Source: Myxococcales bacterium 68-20
GTDB lineage: Bacteria > Myxococcota_A > Polyangia > Polyangiales > Polyangiaceae
DNA: 64,000 nucleotides
NCBI GenBank assembly: GCA_001899635.1
Contig: MKVQ01000048.1
Span: forward strand, 124,001 to 188,000
Direction of reading: 5' to 3'
Positions 49,811 to 59,075 of the stretch are shown here, one piece after another. Both the position numbers and the translations under genes were made by a program. Under the pieces are notes generated by a model. It did not search any database. It worked only from the letters and a program-made list of their open reading frames with translations, and was not told where the DNA came from. Position 1 is the stretch's first letter; every line of letters starts with the position of its first letter.

Positions 49811-50731
49811 GTGCACGTCGCCGTCTTCGGTGCGGGCGCGCTCGGAGGCGTCTACGGCGTCCGGCTCGCGCTGCACGGAGGCGTGGACGTCAGCTTCGTC
49901 GTACGACCGTCGCGCGTAGGGTCGACCGCGCCGATCGTCATCGAGACGGTGAGAAAGAGCCGACGCGAGGCGATCGAGTCGCCGGTGCGCACGGACGTCG
50001 TCCCGCCGAGCGCGGACGTCGTCCTCCTCGCGGTCGGGACCGAAGACCTCGACGCTCTGAAGCTGCCGCTCGGGGCGAGCGAGGCACCGATCGTCGTCCT
50101 CACGCCGATGCTGCCGAAGGACTGGGCGCGCATGCGCTCGACCTTCGGCGAACGCGTCCTCGCGGCGATGCCGAACATCATCGCCTATGCGCGGAAGGAC
50201 GACGGCGTGGTCCGCTACTGGACGCCCCCGACGCCGACGCTGATCGACGAGCCACGCGCTGGAAGCGCCGGCGCCGACGCCGTTCGCGAGCTTGCGGAAG
50301 CGCTCTCGCGCGCGGGCCTCCGAGCGCGGCTCGCCCTCGGCGTGCACGAGAAGAACCCCGCGACGACGGTGTGCTTCATTGCGATCGGGATGGTGCTCTC
50401 GATCGCTGGGAGCGTGCCAACCCTGCTCGCCGACGAGACGCTCCTCACGCTCGCGACGCGCGCGTGCCGCGAGGGCGCGCGCCTCTCGCACCGCATCGGC
50501 GAGCCGGAGCCGTGGGCACCGCTCGCGCCTGCGCTCGCAGCGCCGTGGGCGCTCCGCACCTGGCTGGGCGCGCTCGACCGGCTCTCGCCGGAGGCCGTGT
50601 TCTATGCGGAGGAGCACTTCGGCCGGAAGCTGAAGGAGCAGCACCGCGTGATGATCCGCGAGATGATCGAGCTCGCCCGGGAGAAGGGCCTCCCGCACGA
50701 GGCCTTCGACGAGCTCGCGGGTCGGCTCTAG
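49811..50731 (+). CDS. Ketopantoate reductase-like (ApbA/PanE family) oxidoreductase
   Basis: The 306-residue protein starts with GTG at 49811. Its N-terminal Rossmann motif is FGAGALGGVYG (residues 6-16), followed by VVLLAVGTEDLDAL, as in ApbA/PanE. The C-terminal helical domain includes LGVHEKNPATTVCF and a final IREMIELAREKGLP. The family reduces 2-dehydropantoate with NADPH for CoA synthesis, but many members have other substrates; residue-level proof of PanE activity is lacking. It is 7 bases after the FHA gene. Confidence 0.8.
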   Translation: MHVAVFGAGALGGVYGVRLALHGGVDVSFVVRPSRVGSTAPIVIETVRKSRREAIESPVRTDVVPPSADVVLLAVGTEDLDALKLPLGASEAPIVVLTPMLPKDWARMRSTFGERVLAAMPNIIAYARKDDGVVRYWTPPTPTLIDEPRAGSAGADAVRELAEALSRAGLRARLALGVHEKNPATTVCFIAIGMVLSIAGSVPTLLADETLLTLATRACREGARLSHRIGEPEPWAPLAPALAAPWALRTWLGALDRLSPEAVFYAEEHFGRKLKEQHRVMIREMIELAREKGLPHEAFDELAGRL

Positions 50732-50839
50732 CCCGCGCTCTAGCCCGGATTTTTCACCAACCGCCGGCAGCGCGGCGCACTGAGGACTCCACCTCAGCTC
50801 GCGCTCGACGGGCTGGCGCTGGCCCTCGATAATGCGCGC

Positions 50840-51985
50840 ATGGCTCGCCCCGACGATCGACCGCTCCGGCGGCTGCCGCAGCTCGCACCTCGGAAGGCGA
50901 CGCTCGAGCGGTGCGTCTTCTGTCCGAAGCTGTGCCGGAGCGCGTGCCCCGTTTCGAATGCCGAGCCGCGCGAGACGCTGACCCCCTGGGGCAAGATGAG
51001 CATGGCGTACTTCACGGCGAACGAGAGCGTCGCGCTCGCGCCGTCGTTCGCCGAACCCGCCTGGGCATGCACCGGCTGCTTCGGCTGCCGCGAGCATTGC
51101 GACCACCACAACGACGTCACCGGGACGCTCTTCGCGGCGCGAAGCGCGCTGGTCGAGGCGGGCGAAGGCCCGGCGAGCGCGAAGCGCGTCCTCGAACGGT
51201 TCACGGAGAGCTCGGCCGCGCTCGGGAAGATGGCGGCCGATCCGCGAGTTGCCTCATCGGTGGATGACGGCGCAAAGGTCGCGGTCCTCGTCGGCTGCGA
51301 GCACGCGCGCCGCGGAACGGAGGGCGGCGTCGACACGGTCCGCGCGGTGGCAAGGCTGACGGGCTCGAAGGTCGCCCTCGTGAACGTGTGCTGCGGAGCA
51401 CCGCTGCTCTATGCGGGTGACCACACACGGTTCGTCCAGCAAGGCGAGCGCATCGCGAAGGAGCTCGAGCGGCGCGAGCGCGTCGTCGTCGGCGACGCCG
51501 GGTGCGCGGCCGCGCTCCGTGTTCATCACGCCGAAGCGGGTGTGAAGATGCCCGTGCCCGTCGAGCATTTCTCCGAGCTCGCCGCGCGCGAGCTCGGCAA
51601 GCTCGGGCGCCTCGACGGCGAGCTCGCGAGCGGACCGGTGCGATGGCACGACCCGTGTCAGCTCGGCCGCGGGCTCGGGGTCTACGATGCGCCGCGCCAG
51701 GTGCTCTCTCGCGCGCTCGGCCGCGCCCCGGACGAGTTCGAGCGCCGGCGCGAGGACGCACGCTGCTCCGGAGCCGGCGGCCTCTTGCCGGTGACGATGC
51801 CGGACATCGCGAGCAAGATCGCCGAGCAACGGCTCGACGATCACGATCGCTCGGGCGGCGGCACGATCGTCACTGCCTGTGCGTCGAGCATGCGCTCGTT
51901 CGAGAAGCGCGGAACGGGCACGGTCCTCGATCTCGCGACCGTCGTCATGCGCGCGCTCGAGGCGGCCGAGCGAGGAGAGCCCTAG
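50840..51985 (+). CDS. CCG-domain Fe-S oxidoreductase subunit
   Basis: The 381-residue protein begins with two cysteine clusters for [4Fe-4S] centres (CVFCPKLCRSACP at about 25-37 and CTGCFGCREHC at about 77-87). The first CCG motif is VNVCCGAPLLYAG; the second is degenerate, CSGAGGLLPVT. The layout matches GlcF/HdrD-type subunits that pass electrons from flavoproteins to the respiratory chain. A partner flavoprotein is not adjacent. It is followed 6 bases later by the histidine kinase. Confidence 0.83.
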   Translation: MARPDDRPLRRLPQLAPRKATLERCVFCPKLCRSACPVSNAEPRETLTPWGKMSMAYFTANESVALAPSFAEPAWACTGCFGCREHCDHHNDVTGTLFAARSALVEAGEGPASAKRVLERFTESSAALGKMAADPRVASSVDDGAKVAVLVGCEHARRGTEGGVDTVRAVARLTGSKVALVNVCCGAPLLYAGDHTRFVQQGERIAKELERRERVVVGDAGCAAALRVHHAEAGVKMPVPVEHFSELAARELGKLGRLDGELASGPVRWHDPCQLGRGLGVYDAPRQVLSRALGRAPDEFERRREDARCSGAGGLLPVTMPDIASKIAEQRLDDHDRSGGGTIVTACASSMRSFEKRGTGTVLDLATVVMRALEAAERGEP

Positions 51986-51991
51986 GCGCCG

Positions 51992-53575
51992 ATGAGCGGG
52001 CCCGCGTCGCTCCCCCCGGACGTGAAGCCGAGCAAGACGCTCGCGACGCGCATCCTCGTCTCGTTCGCGATCACGCTGGTCGCGTTCGCGGTGACGGTCG
52101 GCTTCACCGTCGCCGCCCAGAAGCGCGCCGCGGAGGACAGCGAGGAGCTCACGAACGGCTTCGTCCCCGTCGCCCTCAAGCTCGGCAAGCTGCGCGCGGT
52201 GCAGTCGACCCTCGCATCGATCGTCGACGGCATCCCGGACGAGAAGAGCCCGCAGTCGACGCGCGACATCCTGAAGACCCTCGACGGCGAGCGCCGCTTG
52301 ATGTTCGAAGAGACGCGCTCGGCGATGCAGAACGAGCTGCGCTCACTCGGGAGCGACGAGACGAGGCAGCTCGCGCTCGTCCTCACCGGTGAGCTCGACG
52401 CAGCGGCGGCCGAGTGGGCCGACGATCGAGAGGCCCGCGATCGCGTGTTCGCCGCGCTGGACGAGGGCGATCGCGACGCGATCAACCGCGACCTCCTCGC
52501 GCTCGGCGCAATGGAGCATGCAGCCAACAAGCGCCTGCGCGCTCTGGCGGATCACGTCGAGACGTCGATGAAGAACCTCTCCGACGCCGCGCGCGTCCGC
52601 GAACAGCGCGCGGTGTTCGAGCTCGCGCTCCTCGCGGCCCTCACGCTCGCGGTCGGAGTGGGCGTCTCGATCCACACGCGCCGCCTCCTCGGCCCGCTCG
52701 AGCGCGTCACCCAGCGCGCGACGGCAGTTGCTCGCGGCGACCTCACGCCCCAGCCGACGGAGCGGACCGACGACGAGATCGGCGAGCTCGCGACCGCGTT
52801 CGAGCGGATGGTCGCCGCCGTCGCGAAGGCGCAGAACCGCGCCGTCGCGAACGAGCGGCTCGCCGCGATCGGCAAGATGGCGGCGCACGTCACCCACGAG
52901 ATCAGGAACCCCCTCTCGTCGATCGGCCTGAACATCGAGCTGCTCGAAGAGAACCTCGCCGAGGCAGGCGTGTCGGGCGAGCCGTTGACGCTACTCCAGG
53001 CGATCACGCGTGAGGTGCAGCGGCTCGAGCACCTCTCGGAGGAGTACCTGCGCGTCGCTCGCCTCCCCCAACCACGCATGGAATCCGAGGACCTCGCGTC
53101 GAAGGTGCGCGAGATCGTCGACTTCGCGAAGCCGGAGATGGACCGCGCCGGGCTCGGCCTCGAGCTCGAAGTCGAGAACGACATCCCGCTCGTCCTCTTC
53201 GACGAGGGCCAGATCCGTCAGGCGATCCTCAATGTCCTCCGCAATGCGCGCGAAGCGATGGCGGACGGCGGGACGATCAACGTGTACGTCCGCGCCGAGG
53301 GCATGAGCGTCGTCGTCGGCGTCGACGATCAGGGCGGCGGAATCCCGGAAGAGGTCCGCTCCCGCATCTTCGATCCCTTCTTCTCGACCAAGGGCGAAGG
53401 GACGGGCCTCGGCCTCGCGATCACCCGCCAGATCGTCGAGGCCCACGGCGGCTCGATCGCGGTGGAGCCGCGCGAGGGAGGCGGGACCTCGTTCCGCCTC
53501 CTCCTCCCCATCGCTCCGCCGCGCAACTCGGGCGCCGTGAGCCTCCGCTCGTCACGCCTCGCACGCGCCGACTGA
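51992..53575 (+). CDS. Membrane sensor histidine kinase
   Basis: The 527-residue protein has TM1 at about 21-42, an extracytoplasmic helical sensor (about 43-205), TM2 at about 207-228, a HAMP domain (about 228-280), a HisKA dimerisation domain with phospho-acceptor His302 (HVTHEIRNPLSSIGLN), and an ATPase with N box VLRNAREAM, G1 DDQGGGIPEEV, and IFDPFFSTKGEGTGLGLAI. No response regulator lies next to it. Its last 90 bases are repeated exactly at 63472-63561. A perfect hairpin starts immediately after its stop. Confidence 0.94.
   Translation: MSGPASLPPDVKPSKTLATRILVSFAITLVAFAVTVGFTVAAQKRAAEDSEELTNGFVPVALKLGKLRAVQSTLASIVDGIPDEKSPQSTRDILKTLDGERRLMFEETRSAMQNELRSLGSDETRQLALVLTGELDAAAAEWADDREARDRVFAALDEGDRDAINRDLLALGAMEHAANKRLRALADHVETSMKNLSDAARVREQRAVFELALLAALTLAVGVGVSIHTRRLLGPLERVTQRATAVARGDLTPQPTERTDDEIGELATAFERMVAAVAKAQNRAVANERLAAIGKMAAHVTHEIRNPLSSIGLNIELLEENLAEAGVSGEPLTLLQAITREVQRLEHLSEEYLRVARLPQPRMESEDLASKVREIVDFAKPEMDRAGLGLELEVENDIPLVLFDEGQIRQAILNVLRNAREAMADGGTINVYVRAEGMSVVVGVDDQGGGIPEEVRSRIFDPFFSTKGEGTGLGLAITRQIVEAHGGSIAVEPREGGGTSFRLLLPIAPPRNSGAVSLRSSRLARAD
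53486..53575 (+). repeat. Direct repeat copy 1: 3' end of the histidine kinase gene
   Basis: These 90 bases, ending with the A of the TGA stop, are identical to 63472-63561. They encode the last 29 residues of the kinase, beginning at the TSFRLLLPIAPP segment. The copy is in frame and part of an intact gene. Similarity stops at the stop codon on the right and at a single mismatch with no continued match on the left. Confidence 0.95.
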
Positions 53576-53603
53576 CGCGCCGCGAACTGGCAAGCGCGGC
53601 GCG
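53576..53603. terminator. Hairpin right after the histidine kinase stop
   Basis: CGCGCCGCG (53576-53584) and CGCGGCGCG (53595-53603) form a perfect 9-bp stem with a 10-base loop beginning at the base after the stop codon. It is likely a terminator, without a T tract. It abuts the end of the 90-bp repeat and is not present at the second copy. Confidence 0.5.
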
Positions 53604-53890
53604 CCTCCCTCGATTGGGTGCCACGGATCCCGGAGAGCACCTCGGGCTGGCCGGAGCGGCTTTGCCTTGATAGCGGCGACGAAGCCAAGGTGATCGTGCA
53701 GCCCCCTGCTGCTACAGCAGAGCCACCTTGACGCGCCTCGGTGCTGACGATGGCTCGCGCTCACGCTGGACGCGCTTGGTTGACGCGTGACGTCATCCCG
53801 TTCGGAAGCCTTCGCGGCCGGATGCGTGGCTACTTGATGCGAAACGGCCTCCCACCTCAAAAGTGGGCCTACCCCAATGCATAAGGGAGT
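53604..53890. promoter_or_regulatory. Non-coding leader of the sigma-factor operon
   Basis: About 290 bases with no protein-like frame. It holds two symmetric motifs: CTGCTGCTACAGCAG at about 53706-53720 (6-bp arms, 3-base centre) and the TGACGTCA octamer at about 53791. The promoter for the operon is expected here; ECF operons are often autoregulated, but no promoter pair is certain. Confidence 0.35.
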
Positions 53891-54415
53891 GTGAGCGTCG
53901 CGTTGAGCCTGCAGCAGCGTTCCCCCGCCATCGCGGTGTCTCGCCCTGGCATCGAGGAGCTCTTCACCTCGTGCGTCGACTTCGTGTGGCGCAACCTCTA
54001 CCAGCTGGGGGTCGCCGAAGTAGATCTCGAGGACCAGACGCAGGAGGTCTTCCTCATCGCTCACCGCCGCTATGCGTCTTGGAACGGCGGGCACCCTCGA
54101 GCGTGGCTCTACGCGATAGCGCGCCGGTGCGCGTCGGCCTATCGGCGGCGCGGTCACCGTCGCTACGAGCTGTGCGTCTACGACGTACCGGAAAACGGGA
54201 TGGAGCCCGATCCGTCCGAGCGCTTCGACGTCAACGAGCTCGATCGCGCCCTCGATGGTCTCGAGGAAGGCAAGCGGGCCGTATTCATCCTATTCGAGAT
54301 CGAAGAACTGCCGATGCGCGAGGTCGCCGCCGCCGTCGGCTGCCCGGTCCAGACGGCCTACGCCCGCCTCTATGCCGCCCGGCGCGAGCTCGCACGCGCC
54401 CTCTCCGAGGAATGA
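53891..54415 (+). CDS. ECF-type RNA polymerase sigma factor
   Basis: The 174-residue protein has region 2 (VDLEDQTQEVFLIAHRRYASW, about 45-65, and AWLYAIARRCASAYRRRGHR) and region 4 (EGKRAVFILFEIEELPMREV, then AAVGCPVQTAYARLYAARREL). There is no region 3, as expected for ECF (group 4) sigmas. GTG 53891 follows AAGGGAG very closely; TTG 53903 is an alternative start with better spacing. It overlaps the next gene by 4 bases and presumably transcribes its own operon of lipoproteins. Confidence 0.9.
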   Translation: MSVALSLQQRSPAIAVSRPGIEELFTSCVDFVWRNLYQLGVAEVDLEDQTQEVFLIAHRRYASWNGGHPRAWLYAIARRCASAYRRRGHRRYELCVYDVPENGMEPDPSERFDVNELDRALDGLEEGKRAVFILFEIEELPMREVAAAVGCPVQTAYARLYAARRELARALSEE

Positions 54416-55236
54416 TGAAACTCGATCCCACGAATCTCCACCGCATCGACGAAGGGCCGCCCTCCAAGCTCCAGAGGCTCATTCGTAGGTCGCGCCGACG
54501 TCGGCCGAGCACGGATGCCACGTCGCGCATGGCGGCGCGCCTCGCGTCTGCCGGTGTGTTTGCCGCCGAAGCGCCCACGTCCTCCGGGGGACCTGCGCTT
54601 CTCGACGGGGTGAGGGCCGGCGGAGCGACGCTCCGCAGGCTCGCGTTCGGCGTCGGCGGTGGCGCGCTCGCGCTCGTCGCCCTCGGCGCCGCCTGGAGCG
54701 CCTGGCAAGAGCGGCCCGCGGATCGAATGAGTGACGCGGTGGTCGCGCCCACGACGGCGGATCGAACCGGTCCCTCGGCGCTCGGCACGACGGCAGCGGT
54801 CGATTCCGCTGCCGTGCCGCAGCCTCTCTCTACGATCGTGCCAGTCGTATCGGTCGACGAATTGCCATCGACACGGCCCGGCCTCGTCGCGACGTCTTCG
54901 ACAAGGACGGAGGTTCGCTCGTCATCCCCGCCGGCGCCGCGTCGAAGCGAAAGCGAGTTCGCTATCATCAAGCGCGCCCAGGACGCCGTCCTCTCCAGTC
55001 CGGCCCAAGCCCTCGATCTAGCGGAGCAGCATGCACGCGCGTTTCCGACCGGTGAGCTCGTGCAGGAGCGCGAAGTCGTCGCCGTCGAGGCGCTCGCCCG
55101 TCTCGGGCGGAAGGCGGAGGCCAAGAGCCGCGCGAACGCGCTCCTCACGAGGTATCCGCGCACGCCGTATGTCGTCCGTCTCGAACGAGCCCTCGGAGAG
55201 CCGCTCTCCCCTGCGCCCTCGACCAGCGGCCGCTGA
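54412..55236 (+). CDS. Membrane protein with cytoplasmic basic N-terminus and C-terminal TPR-like domain (possible anti-sigma)
   Basis: The 274-residue protein begins at ATG 54412, overlapping the sigma stop. Residues 1-75 are basic. One membrane helix lies at about 77-100 (RLAFGVGGGALALVALGAAW). A Thr/Ser/Pro-rich linker follows, and residues about 180-265 form helical TPR-like units (LSSPAQALDLAEQHARAFPTG, EAKSRANALLTRYP). I recognise the sigma-then-TPR-membrane-protein pair from Polyangiales; a role as anti-sigma or signal transmitter is inference from position, with no zinc-finger motif seen. Confidence 0.7.
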   Translation: MMKLDPTNLHRIDEGPPSKLQRLIRRSRRRRPSTDATSRMAARLASAGVFAAEAPTSSGGPALLDGVRAGGATLRRLAFGVGGGALALVALGAAWSAWQERPADRMSDAVVAPTTADRTGPSALGTTAAVDSAAVPQPLSTIVPVVSVDELPSTRPGLVATSSTRTEVRSSSPPAPRRSESEFAIIKRAQDAVLSSPAQALDLAEQHARAFPTGELVQEREVVAVEALARLGRKAEAKSRANALLTRYPRTPYVVRLERALGEPLSPAPSTSGR

Positions 55237-55261
55237 CCCAGACGTCCACCAGGGATCTCCG

Positions 55262-56461
55262 ATGTACAAGAGAATCAGCAGCTACGTAGCATTCGTCTGC
55301 ATTCCACTCGCGCTCATCGCCGCGTGTTCGGACACCGTACTCATCGCGGCGGGGCCGAGCCGCTCCGAGACGATCTTCGGCTCTGAAGATGGCGGAAGCG
55401 AGCCCGATGGGGCCGCATCCTCGAGCGGGGGTGTCGAGCTTACGCAGTATTGCCCATCGAACAAATGCCCGACGGGCTACACGAACTGTCCGACATCGCA
55501 GTTTCCGTGCGACGTCAACCTGATGATCGATCGACGAAACTGCGGCGAGTGCGGGGTCGAATGCCCAACGAACGCGCCAACGGGAACCTACGAATGTGTC
55601 GATGGGCAATGTGTCTTGGCGTGCAGGCCGCATACGGGAGACTGTGACGGCATTCCGGACAACGGCTGCGAGACCTCCTTCAGGTCGAGCGACTCCTGCG
55701 GTGGTTGCGGAATCAAGTGCACCGATCCGGCCAAGCCATGTATCCCCACCAATCCCATCGCCTCGGACTATGCTTGTGGCTGCCTGGATCCCGACAAGAT
55801 CGCGTGTGGGCTCTTCTGCGTGGATCCGAGAACGAACGACGGCAACTGCGGAGCGTGCGGCAACGTCTGCCGAGCCGATGACGGTCCGCCGCTCGACCCC
55901 TCGTTGCACGCGTACTACGGCTGCCTCGAGAGCGAATGCGGGAAGCGCAAGTGCCAGGGGAACTGGGCAAACTGCGACGGCGATCAGAGCAACGGATGTG
56001 AAACAAGGCTCACTACGAGCGAGAACTGCGGCGCATGTGGAAATGCGTGCCCGAATGGGCAGGAGTGCAGATCGGAACCCGGCGGAGGGCCAAAGTGCAT
56101 GTGTCCGGACGGGGAGCTGTTCTGTATTCGAAATCGCGGGCAAGACATTGACGTGGGCTACTGTATTGATGTTGCGTCCGACCCCGACAACTGTGGCGGC
56201 TGCGGAATTAGTTGTTTTACACCAGGCGGAACAGGGCTCTGTGTAAACGGCGCTTGCAGGACGCAGTGCTCTCCGGAAAACGCTGATTGTAACGGCAACC
56301 CGCACGATGGGTGCGAGGTCGCCATCGACAGAGATCCTGGAAACTGCGGCGGTTGTGGTGTCGTATGTGACGCGATCGCTGGGCAAGCGTGCGTCGGAGG
56401 TAGGTGCGTCGTCGAGCCGTGCGAGGACGCAGGCCCGGAACCGGGAGTCGAGGCCAAATGA
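55262..56461 (+). CDS. Cys-rich repeat lipoprotein
   Basis: The 399-residue protein has a lipobox (PLALIAACSDT) and a mature part with over 50 cysteines. It has repeated units of type NCGxCGxxC plus CxxGxxDCDGxxxNGCE, for example RRNCGECGVECP, GDCDGIPDNGCETSF, NCGACGNVCRAD, NCDGDQSNGCETRL and NCGGCGISCF. It should be extracellular and disulfide-linked, probably a binding or adhesive surface protein. The coding DNA is richer in A and T than most of the window. It overlaps the next gene by ATGA. Confidence 0.82.
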   Translation: MYKRISSYVAFVCIPLALIAACSDTVLIAAGPSRSETIFGSEDGGSEPDGAASSSGGVELTQYCPSNKCPTGYTNCPTSQFPCDVNLMIDRRNCGECGVECPTNAPTGTYECVDGQCVLACRPHTGDCDGIPDNGCETSFRSSDSCGGCGIKCTDPAKPCIPTNPIASDYACGCLDPDKIACGLFCVDPRTNDGNCGACGNVCRADDGPPLDPSLHAYYGCLESECGKRKCQGNWANCDGDQSNGCETRLTTSENCGACGNACPNGQECRSEPGGGPKCMCPDGELFCIRNRGQDIDVGYCIDVASDPDNCGGCGISCFTPGGTGLCVNGACRTQCSPENADCNGNPHDGCEVAIDRDPGNCGGCGVVCDAIAGQACVGGRCVVEPCEDAGPEPGVEAK

Positions 56462-57717
56462 ACCGCGGTCTTCGTCGTCGACCCTCGCTGGAGGCAGGGC
56501 TGAAGGAGCGGGAGCAAGGACGAGATGGAGTGAGATTGCACTGGCTGTTCTCGTTCGTCACCGTTGCGGCGTGCGCCTCGACGGAAGTACTTCTCCAAGG
56601 ACCGCCCGACGGCTCGGTCTCCGTACCCGAGGTGACCGAAGCGGACGGTGGGCAGGATGGAGGTCAGGGCGAAACGGAGCGTCTGCCGTGCGCGGACTGC
56701 GAGTTCTTTCCGGACGTCTGCTCTCCCGATGTCCTTTGTCCCAACGGGCCTTTCGATCCGACGAGCGCAGACGGCCACCTCGCTCCCGGCATCACGATCA
56801 GCACGATCCGGGGCCGCTCGGTCTCGGACGTGTGGGCAGTCGGAGCGCTCGGCGCGGTCGCCCACTTCGACGGGACCTCGTGGGCGACTTCCGACGTGGG
56901 AAGCCAAGAGTCGTTGCGCTCGCTCTGGCTCCGTGACGATGGCGAGCTCGCGTTCGGCTACCCGAGCCGGGTCTACACCCACGGTCTCCGGGACGTCGAC
57001 GGTGGAGGGACGCCGTCGGGCGGCGGATGGTCGCTCAACGTCCCGAACACCCGAGGCCTCGGCGACGACGACTCGAGCACACGCCTCTGGACGTCCTGGG
57101 GAGCGTCCGATGCCAAATGGTTTTGGATGACGGTGACGTCGTCGAACTACCCTGGCCTTTGGCGGATGACGCAACTGCCGTCGGGTGCGCTCGAAGCTCA
57201 AGCCCCCTTCTCCGTGCCCACTTGCCGCATCCATCACTGCGCTGCGATGTACGCCATCCACGGCGCTTCGGCCGATGAGCTATGGGCGGTGGGACCGGCG
57301 GGCTTCGCAGTTCGAATTTCCGGCGCCGACGGGGACACGCCGACCGTCAAGGCGTTCAATTCGCGTACCTTCAACGCGCTGAGCGCCGTCTGGGCCGCAT
57401 CGACGAGCGACGTCTGGGCCGTCGGCGGCGAGGGGACGATCCGCCACTACACGGGTGATCCGGTGACGTGGGACGTCGTCTCCGGCGTCCCGACGACAGG
57501 GAACCTCAAGGCAGTCTGGGGATCTTCGTCAGCCGATATCTGGGCAGTCGGCGACGCTGGTCTGGTGCTGCACTACGACGGACAAACGTGGTCGCGTGTC
57601 AAAGTCGCGGGCCAGGGTTTGCGTCGGCCGAACCTCACGACCGTATGGGTGGCGGCCCCTGGTCACGTCTGGGTTGGCGGTGAAGGCGTGATTCTGTCTC
57701 TCGGAGGAAAGCCATGA
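56458..57717 (+). CDS. Lipoprotein beta-propeller with SDVWAVG repeats
   Basis: The 419-residue protein starts at ATG 56458, overlapping the previous stop. A hydrophobic stretch with lipobox VTVAACAST follows a basic N-terminus. The body has repeated blades with SVSDVWAVGALGAVAHFDG, SADELWAVGPAGFAVRISG, STSDVWAVGGEGTIRHYTG and SSADIWAVGDAGLVLHYDG, the Kelch-like propeller repeat common in myxobacterial surface proteins. A role in recognition is likely but unknown. Confidence 0.8.
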   Translation: MNRGLRRRPSLEAGLKEREQGRDGVRLHWLFSFVTVAACASTEVLLQGPPDGSVSVPEVTEADGGQDGGQGETERLPCADCEFFPDVCSPDVLCPNGPFDPTSADGHLAPGITISTIRGRSVSDVWAVGALGAVAHFDGTSWATSDVGSQESLRSLWLRDDGELAFGYPSRVYTHGLRDVDGGGTPSGGGWSLNVPNTRGLGDDDSSTRLWTSWGASDAKWFWMTVTSSNYPGLWRMTQLPSGALEAQAPFSVPTCRIHHCAAMYAIHGASADELWAVGPAGFAVRISGADGDTPTVKAFNSRTFNALSAVWAASTSDVWAVGGEGTIRHYTGDPVTWDVVSGVPTTGNLKAVWGSSSADIWAVGDAGLVLHYDGQTWSRVKVAGQGLRRPNLTTVWVAAPGHVWVGGEGVILSLGGKP

Positions 57718-59075
57718 AGTCGTCATTCCTCGCCTACTGCGGGGTTGTTTTGCTCGGCAGCGCTGCGTGTGTCGCGGCCTGTGCAAACTCGGGCGATGAA
57801 TCGAACGCGCTCGAGGAGCGAGATGCGGGACGAAATGAAGCCGTCGTCCACGACAGCGGTGAACGCGGACCGGATGACGAGCGTGACGCGGGGACTGAAC
57901 CACCTCCGGACGCGGGAGCGAGGGACTGCAGTCCGTCAGGGTGGTGCCGGACCTCGCTGCCGGACGAGGACCTCGCGCTGAAGGACGTCTGGGCCGTTCC
58001 GGGGCACGCGTTCGCCCTGGCCGAGAGCTTCACGCTCGGCATCAAGGTTCTGGAGTGGAAGGACGCCGACGCCAAGTGGGACTACATCGACGACGGCACG
58101 CAGAACGAACGTGGATTCGGGGCATACCTAGGGGGGATATGGGCGCCAAACGCGAACGAGATCTACTACGGTATCGGGCCAGGCTATATCTATCACGGAC
58201 GGCGCGAGGACGGGGCCCCCACCGCGTGGAAGTGGAGCCGAACGGCGCTCGCGGACAACAGCCATCCCGACGTCGTGGAGCCGAACGACGGTAATCCGTT
58301 CTATTCCGCGGTCCAGTTCACCGCCCTGGGGGTCTTCGGGACGAGTGCGGAGAACGTCTACGCCTGGTTCACGAATACGATCTACCGTCTGGAGGGAGCC
58401 GGGGGACCGGCGCCGGAATGGGTCGCCGAATACACCCTCGACCGGTCCGCGTCGCTGATCGACCACGTGTTCTTCCACGCGGCCACTTCGACCAGCCCAG
58501 GCACGATGTGGTTCTCTGGAGCGAGGACTCGAAAGCTCGCGCCTGGGGTCGACATCGCATCCGCGGCATGCGCTCTTCTCGTGCGCAGGACCGCCGCTGG
58601 CCAGTACGAGAAGATCGCGGATGGGACCCTCGCGAGCGCCTTCGCGCCATGCGCCGTGAACCCCGATTCAATCTCGATCGGTAACGGAGCCGGGGGGCTC
58701 GGCGAGCTTCACGCGGCGTCGGCGGATACGCTCTTCGCTATCAAACACAAGCGCGAGATCGTGAAGATCTCACTCGCAGGTGACGAGCCCTCGGTCGTGA
58801 CCGCCCCATCGATCACCGCGCAAATCCTGCCTACCACGGCCTCCCCCCCCTCGCTCTCGTCGATCTTCGTTGCGTCACAGACTCTCTGGGTGAGTTTCGG
58901 GAGCTACGTCGCGCGAGCCGACGATCAGACCATCTGGGACGGCGGTGCATATCAGTTGACGGCGGTATCGACGAACGGCGCGTTCATCGGTGACATCAGC
59001 CGAGTGAGAGGCGACTCCAATTCCAACCTTTGGGCCATCGGTGTCCGTAATGCATTTCAAAAGACTGCGCCTTGA
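57714..59075 (+). CDS. Lipoprotein, propeller-like, paralogous in style to the preceding gene
   Basis: The 453-residue protein has GGAGGAAA before ATG 57714, which overlaps the preceding stop (ATGA). The lipobox is SAACVAACANS. The acidic spacer is followed by blade-like segments (LKDVWAVPGHAFALAESF, GIWAPNANEIYYGIGPGYIY, VFGTSAENVYAWFTNTIYRL, TLFAIKHKREIVKISLAG), suggesting a diverged propeller. No catalytic motif. Confidence 0.75.
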   Translation: MKSSFLAYCGVVLLGSAACVAACANSGDESNALEERDAGRNEAVVHDSGERGPDDERDAGTEPPPDAGARDCSPSGWCRTSLPDEDLALKDVWAVPGHAFALAESFTLGIKVLEWKDADAKWDYIDDGTQNERGFGAYLGGIWAPNANEIYYGIGPGYIYHGRREDGAPTAWKWSRTALADNSHPDVVEPNDGNPFYSAVQFTALGVFGTSAENVYAWFTNTIYRLEGAGGPAPEWVAEYTLDRSASLIDHVFFHAATSTSPGTMWFSGARTRKLAPGVDIASAACALLVRRTAAGQYEKIADGTLASAFAPCAVNPDSISIGNGAGGLGELHAASADTLFAIKHKREIVKISLAGDEPSVVTAPSITAQILPTTASPPSLSSIFVASQTLWVSFGSYVARADDQTIWDGGAYQLTAVSTNGAFIGDISRVRGDSNSNLWAIGVRNAFQKTAP

